64,000 bases of DNA, from assembly GCA_020746875.1 (NCBI GenBank), contig JAGTJL010000009.1:992001-1056000 (forward strand), in the 5' to 3' direction. The notes below the pieces were generated by a model. It ran no database searches. It worked only from the letters and a program-made list of their open reading frames with translations, and had not been told where the DNA came from. Shown here in pieces: positions 57,548 through 64,000 of the stretch. The translations under genes and the position numbers were made by a program. Within the stretch, counting starts at the first letter, position 1. Each line of letters begins with the position of its first letter. Source of the stretch: Rhexocercosporidium sp. MPI-PUGE-AT-0058 (taxonomy: Eukaryota; Ascomycota; Leotiomycetes; Helotiales).

Positions 57548-58873
57548 GATGGTGGTGGAGGCTGGTGATTGAAGGTTGTTGGGGGTTTCCTTGCCAGCTA
57601 AGCTGTCAGGTTTGACAATTCATGGTTCTGGAGATCTTGGCCAGGGAGCATGCTTGTATCCCAGGAGAGTTTTGATACTTTGCGAGTTGGCGATGCTTGT
57701 TGTTAACATCCTGTATATTGTACTTTGAAAATCGTTTGATGTCCAACGAAAGTTCTGCTTTGATGCTACTTTGGACGGGTGGGTGCGTACATAGGTAGTC
57801 TCGCAGATGCAGGTGCCTGTCTGGTGTATGAGAACTAGCTCTGTTGATGTCTTTTCCTGGTGGGGGTTAGATTGGAGAGTCTAGATGACTCTTCCGCAAC
57901 TCTATCAACAAGAACCCAGTCCAACTTGTGGACCCCGGGTTCTGATCTTGTTTGACATCTCAACCCTGGATGTTCCAAAGTCCAATCTGTCGTCCGAACC
58001 ATAGAAATGTAACGGTACATCTTCACATGATCTGATTGCTGCCGATTGACAGGGTCCGTGGTAGATTCGACGTCCAGAAGTCCCAAGTTGGTTCTCTCAT
58101 TGGCTGAAATAGCTATTTGGAAGGTGAGATCTGTGCGTTATAAGGGAAGGGTGGAGGTCAAAGCGGTTGATATGCGGACCGAGGGGTGCAGGTTGGTGAG
58201 AAAACGCTGTGCATGATTCCATGAAACTAACGGGCTATCATGCAGAACATACCTAACCACAGCCAGCAAGCATCTCTCTCGACTTAATCTCCAGACCTGT
58301 CCGTCCGTCGTTCTTCGTGCTGGCCACCGCACTCACAACCCTTTGAAAATCAATATATTCGCGCTGTTGTCGTTGGCGCCAACCGACGAGGCGCCATCCA
58401 TCCGTCCATCCATCTCTCTCCTCCCGCTATCACATCGGCTAGCCCACCTTAATTAAAGGGCCACCCCTGTTTCTCCAACGCTAACGTAACCCCGACCACT
58501 TGGAGCACTTGGAGCACCTGGACAAATTGTTCCTTTTTTCAGGGAGAACAAAACAAAAAGTGAGCTGGGCCATCCATACCGTTGAAGACTGCGGCTGTCG
58601 AGGCTCAGACCGACAGACAGACAACATCGGTGGCGACGACTTCGTTCCTTCGCACTTCTCCCACGGCACAGCAAAAAGCAGAGAGTCCATTCGTTCTTTT
58701 GGATATTCCACGTCCAGAGTCTGCCAGCGGCAGAGGAGCTGGATCTGCCTTCGCCGTATCAATGTTCCCGCCTCAGCTTACCCCTGAAAGCCGTACAAGA
58801 AATACTAGCGGGCTTGACCTTGAACCACAGTAACACGATACTCCACGGTCGGTAGAAACACAATTGCAGGGCA
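57548..58873. other. Intergenic region
   Basis: 3' flank of the SAP-like gene and promoter of the ADF-H-like gene. Open frames of up to 95 codons occur in several phases around 58480-58830, without recognisable content. The end is the likely leader of the next gene. Confidence 0.45.
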
Positions 58874-61800
58874 ATGTCGCTGAATGGGTTGGACGATCAG
58901 AAGATCAAAGAGGCCCATGATGCGGCGGTAGGAGAACCGGGAGGATGGTGAGCTTCACTCCTGCGACGCGCGTGCCTGCGTGGGTGCAAACGACGGCCAG
59001 ATACTTACATGTACAACCCGCAGGTTCCTTCTCAAATATGCGTCCAGGGACGAGGTTGAACTGCTGGAGCGAGGAAATGGAGGAATTGTGGAGGTTCGAA
59101 ACGCGATTGCCCAGTTTGAGGAGCCTTCACCATTGTTCGGATTTCTACGATACAGGAGGAGAAATGTGATCATTAAATACATCCCGGAGGAATGCTCCAG
59201 ATTGGTACAAGGTGAGCTTTTTTTCTAGTAGTGAAACAAACAACCCTTGGGCTAATTAAACATCTCCGCAGCTCGAGTTACCGTACACTTCAATGCGGTC
59301 ACAGAAAGATTCTCCCCCCACGACACTGTGTTCCCTATCACCACTGCGAAGGAGCTACGAGACACAACCCTCTCTGCCGCCTGCTCTCTACATACGGCGT
59401 CTGGATCGACATCCTCCTCTACAAGTTCTTTGCGGCGGAGACGTTTGATGGAGATTGCAGAAGATGCCGAGGAAGAGACGAGAGCAAAGAGACAATCAAC
59501 AGTACCAGAAGAACGACCCCCAACCGCGAAAACAACAACTTCCCTTGCAGCAACACAAGCCCCACTGCCAGAGTCTTCACTGCAGCCAGAGCTACCCAGT
59601 GGTCTTCCGCCATCTACAAGCTTCAATTCTATGGTCTCTGAAGCTGGGTCATATCCTTCTCCTCTTAAAGAGTCCCAAGGAAACGATACTAGACCATACT
59701 CCCCGACCGAACGACGCAAATCCTCGCAGTCTACGCGACCTGATCTCTACAGCTACTCATCTTATACCTCGAACGGAGGGCGACCCAAAGTCAAATTAGG
59801 ACCAAGGCCCTCACTAGATGTTGGAGGGAGACCACATACCTCCGGAGCAGCTACATACTATCGCCCGGTTTCTACACTCCCGGCAGGTCTCAAATTATTT
59901 TCTAGAGGATCCAAGAAAGAGAAAGACAGGCCGAAGTCCGAATACCCCCCTGAAACCCCTACTATGACAATCTCGCCACCTCCAATGCCTGATTCAATGC
60001 TTTCGCCAACACCGACTGTACAAACGAGGCCACATACCAGTGGTGGACGGCCAACCACAAGCTCAGAACCGTTAGCATCGACCACGTTGATGTCGTCCAC
60101 TTCCAGTACAGGCCCGAGACTGCCAATAATAACACCTGAAAAGGCACGATTAATGAAAGCGATGCAACTCCGGAATAAGAAGAAGATGGAAGCTGCCAAA
60201 CCCACTGAGCCAATATCATCGAGTCAACCAGATGTACTGGTAAGCCCGACTAGTTTGAGTGAGAGCATATCGAATGGAGCGCCAAAGGAACCCGAGGATA
60301 CGTTGTCCACGTTAGACATGCTTGCAAAAGCAGATGATTCGGGGATTGCATTTGATGGCAGTTCGACTTTAAGGACAGACGAATCGGATGCAACACGGTC
60401 AGATTCTTATCCGGTCTCCCCTGTGGGTCCTTCGGAGAGAGCTGAATCGACCAGGGCTTCGTCGATATCTGAATCTACTGATGAGACCGTTCATAATAGC
60501 CAGAAACAGCCTATTCAGGAAGAGCCGCATATGGAAGACAAAAGGGAAGAAGTCGGCTCAGATAGCGAGGACATCGCTCCTATAAACAACAACAATGTTT
60601 TCCTGACCTACTCCAATCCTGCGGGAGGGCAGCTTGAACAACTCTCGCCTACCGTTTACAATCCCCTGCAAACCTGGACAGAGACTCCTCAAGTGGTAGC
60701 ACCGGTTGTAAGCGAACAAGAGGTTGAGGAGCAATCAACATCAGAGATTGCAACACAGCACAGTGAATTTGTTGTTCCGGCCACAAGTACTCCAGAGATA
60801 GCAGTCAGCTCGCCTCTGACATCACCCAAGGTGCAATCACATGTTCAAGACTTGACCGTAGAGTCCGAGCCCGTGCCAGAAGAGGAGCCGCTTTCACCCT
60901 CGTGGAAGATGAAGGTCCCAAGGTCTAGGTTCAATATCCAGGAACCTAAAGAGGACACCGAAGTTCCCGTCAGAGCTATTCCCGCAACCATTAATGATGC
61001 GGAAACTCCTCCCGAGAAGTCTCCCGTCGGCAGTACATTTTCAACAGGTGACGAAGGCTCGGACATACATAACTCGAAGAGGCAGAGGCGCAAAGCACTA
61101 GTTGAGCCAATTCGAACAGACATCGATGTCGTTGGTCGGAGCCGTGCGAACTCCGAGGCAAACTTTTCCTCTGATGATGATCTTATGGATGAGCTGTCTT
61201 CGGCCGTGGTTCAAGAGGCTCAGCCAATTTCTGTCTCGAAATCGCCCGTTAGTCCTGTGTTTCCAAGTCCGAAGAAGCGACATGGGGAGCAAAGCAGATT
61301 CTCTCGAGTCTTTTCAACTCCGTTGCACAGGGAGAAGTCCGATACATTGGAACCACCTTCTAGTGAGAGGCCACCTTCGAGATCTGTATCTGCTGGTGCA
61401 GCGTATCTCAACCGCATCAATCAACAGCCAAGTAAACCATTGGCCAAAAAAGTCAACCTGGGATCCGGAATTTCGCAAAGAATCAAGGCTCTGGAGAAGC
61501 TGCAAAGCTTGGCTCCAGGCGCGACTCCCACTGGAACAACGGGACCTCCACCAGGCTCGTCACCTGCCTTCTTCTCGGTTCGGAAGGGAAGTGCTCGTGG
61601 CAAATCGCCGTCCATTGCGGAGAGGGCGGACTCATTGACAAGAAACTCGCCTTCAAATTCACCAGAGTCATCGCCGGACACGGCCAAGCCACGGGATAGA
61701 TCAGGATCTGTTAGAAGCAGGCTGGATGCCTTCAAGTCAAGCGGAATCCCCACTACTTTACCAGCTAGATCGCGGCCGGAATCCATCTCTGTGACTGCGC

Positions 61801-62862
61801 GTATCATTCGGGACCCCTCACAACCATTCCCATCCAAATCAGAGCATGGGAAGGATCCTTCAGATTATGCTCCTTTGGATTTAAAGCAGTCACCCTTGGT
61901 GATAGATCATCAAAAGGCAATTGTACAACCGCCCAAGGAGACAATTCAAGAACGACGGCTTTCGAAAGAGAGGCGGTTATCAACCTCCTCGAAGGCGACT
62001 ACGGCGAAGGAAAGGAGGTCCTCGATCACAATAATCAAAGACTTAATCAGTGATGGGAGATCCTCATTTTCCGAGCGTCGCCGGTCCGTCACGATCGAAA
62101 CTGCAGCACCATCTCCTGGAGGGAGATCATCTTTCCGTCCACCCTCGGTACATGCTTCTCCAGCACATCAACGGCCAATGTCTATCAATAGTCGTATATC
62201 AATCTCTAGCCGCGATCCTGGACAGTCTCTGTCACCTCCACCCACAGCTGGCTCAACATCTTCTACTGGTGATGAGAAGGCTGACAAGAAGTCAAACAGA
62301 GCAAGTCGCATGATGCGACGCATGTCTTCTGGGATCTCAGCGAGCCGCAAAACCATTGCGCATGCCATTTCTCCCACCGTTCGCGAAGAATCCGAGCCTC
62401 ACCACAACATTGATTCTCAGTCGATAACCTCGTCATACCCCTCCACCAACTCCATGTCGTCTAACAACGTCGACATTGGCGATGTGAATGTACAGTTCCC
62501 AGACAGCTTGCTCTGGAAGAGAAGGTCAATGCTCTTGGACTCGCAAGGCTATCTCATCATTTCACCTGCTCTTAGTGCTCACGGAAATGGTCGCGATAAA
62601 GCCAATGGAGGAGCTACTCGTCGCTTTCACCTAAGCGAGTTCAGAACACCTTCCATCCCCGATGTTGAGATGCAAGAGCTACCGAATAGCGTTGTACTCG
62701 ACTTTATTGAAGGGGGTGGGTTGCAGGTCGCATGCGAGGATCGTTCTGGTCAAGGAAGAATCTTGAATAGTGAGTTTCTACGACATACCTTCTTATCCCC
62801 TTGCTAACCAAATCCCAGTTCTCCAAGACGCGCATCGTACCTGCGCCGCGTATGGGCATTGA
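58874..62862 (+). CDS. ADF-H-like protein with long disordered tail
   Basis: Four exons (58874-58947, 59024-59211, 59272-62769, 62819-62862) encode 1267 residues. The N-terminal 115 residues look like an actin-depolymerising-factor homology domain: FLLKYASRDEVELLERG, then LFGFLRYRRRNVIIKYIPE, CSRLVQARVTVHFNAVTERF and SPHDTVF, in the order seen in coactosin/ADF-H proteins. The rest is Ser/Pro/Thr-rich disorder with many SP sites (PLTSPK, SPVSPVFPSPKKR) and basic clusters (ERRLSKERRLS). It ends in a short ordered block (DSLLWKRRSMLLDSQGYLII) carrying a conserved C-terminal motif FHLSEFRTPSIPDVEMQELP. Fungal proteins with this layout likely bind or regulate actin patches. That function is inference. 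The last exon is 44 nt. Confidence 0.87.
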
Positions 62863-63655
62863 AAGCACATCGCACACAAGTTTTACAACCTCACGTATCT
62901 TCTCCAATTCACAACACCCTACGTCACATACTGGCTTCCTCTCCTACCTACACATCTTCTCACAACACAACACTTCGAAACCTGCCACGCGTTTTACGAC
63001 ACATTTGGATTTGCCTCGTCATCTCATCGCCTCTGCATATGTAATTTCTTGTACTTGTCCTCCTCCCCTTCCCTCTCCCATTCGCGAGGAGGTCACACCA
63101 TACCGTTCCCCACCCAGATACCAGATCTCGTCGATCACACCACCGAACACCACCAACATCTTGTCCTTTTTGTGTTAATAATTACTTGTCTCACCCTCGT
63201 CCTGTGCTACCTTTTGAGGCAACGAGACACATTCTTCTTCAGCGAGCACAAACCGTGTCATGGAGGCTACCTCGTCTCGTCTGGGTACCTATTTTGTTTT
63301 TCTGAAGAATGACCTTCGTTTTTAGCGTGCAAGCATACAAGCAAGACGCGAGTCCATTGAACGATTGATTGAATAAATCTTGTATGTATGCATCGTCCTA
63401 CCGAATTGGTAGTAAGCTGGTGTTAAAGGCCGACGAAGAAGCAGTCTGTTAGTCAGTCGGTAGTCAGTTGGTATCATGAAATCAAAATGGAAAAGACTGG
63501 AGTGGAAATTTAAGAGATTTGAAGATCACCTGTTTGGGACTGCCCGATTTTCTGTTCTCTTTGACTGGGTTTAGTATGTTTCTTGATTGTGTAAATCTGG
63601 ATGTGACTTGTGGTGTGGAGATCCTGTTGAGATTCACGTTCAAGCCGAGCAATAA

Positions 63656-63710
<55 letters not shown>

Positions 63711-64000
63711 ATGTGATGAAGAAACACCTTGAGTTTGTAGCAGTCACGGAGTCACGATTTCAAGCAAGTGCTTCCCAAACAACTCAAGTCGTTGGTTAGT
63801 TAAGATGATTTTGCTCAATATTTATTGTATTGTTCAATTTTTGGGTTGCACTCTAGCGAAGCAACGGATCCGAATCGCGTAGCAGAAGTAGACGAGTGTC
63901 AAATTAGGAATGTCAACAACTTTTCTCCTTATCCTACGAGAGCGTTTTGATATCCCACGGTGTTCAAAGCCAATTTTCTTCCTCCCAACCCGGGACACTT
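62863..64000. other. 3' flank and intergenic region
   Basis: Downstream of the ADF-H-like gene. C/T/A-rich with short frames of no protein character. Contains the GA microsatellite. I see no gene start before the window ends. Confidence 0.45.
63659..63706 (+). repeat. (GA)n microsatellite, about 24 units
   Basis: An almost perfect run of AG dinucleotides, 48 bases, ending GAGGAGAATG. Likely polymorphic between strains. Confidence 0.95.

Noticed and set aside
1..64000. CRISPR arrays, intact transposons, rRNA genes and biosynthetic gene clusters
   Set aside because: Looked for on both strands and found no regularly spaced repeats, transposase or polymerase motifs, rRNA signatures, or PKS/NRPS/terpene genes.

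Overview
The window is nuclear DNA of a filamentous ascomycete (Pezizomycotina). The evidence is many short introns of about 46-105 nt with GT-AG ends and CTAAC/CTAAT-like branch sites, intron-bearing nuclear tRNAs, and typical fungal families (Aah1, Vcx1, Stn1, DUF4211, Mpo1, HAM1-like, Tom22). Gene resemblance suggests Leotiomycetes, but that is a weak inference. All gene models were built by hand from reading frames, splice sites and phase. Each spliced coding length is divisible by three.

Region by region: 1-5.6 kb is gene-poor. An intronless adenine/adenosine deaminase follows at 5.6-6.7 kb. From 7.9 to 17 kb lies an accessory-looking stretch: a decayed gene with three internal stops, two small cysteine-bearing ORFs, a small secreted protein preceded by an imperfect direct repeat, and a convergent pair of intron-containing tRNAs (Gly-GCC, Asp-GTC). 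From 17 to 27 kb the minus strand carries a vacuolar Ca2+/H+ exchanger, the telomere protein Stn1, a DNAJC9-like J-protein and a secreted RNase T2, with one small ORF of unknown function on the plus strand. From 27 to 37 kb are a class II aldolase-like enzyme, a secreted alanine-rich protein, and two divergently transcribed alpha/beta hydrolases, one soluble HSL-type and one membrane-anchored TAP-like peptidase. From 38 to 63 kb is a housekeeping block: a DUF4211 nuclear protein, Mpo1 dioxygenase, a HAM1-like protein, mitochondrial EF-Tu, a bestrophin-like channel, Tom22, a nuclear-looking SAP-like protein and a 1267-residue ADF-H-like protein with a long disordered tail.

There is no operon, CRISPR array, intact transposon or secondary-metabolite cluster. 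Two genes serve mitochondria (TUF1, TOM22). The VCX1 and bestrophin-like products would move ions across membranes. RNase T2, the small secreted protein and the Ala-rich protein form a scattered predicted secretome. I did not find an evident new biological system. The most unusual items are the stop-interrupted gene at 7.9-9.6 kb, the repeat upstream of the secreted protein, a GC-AG intron, an in-frame intron that hides in an open frame, and very small exons.
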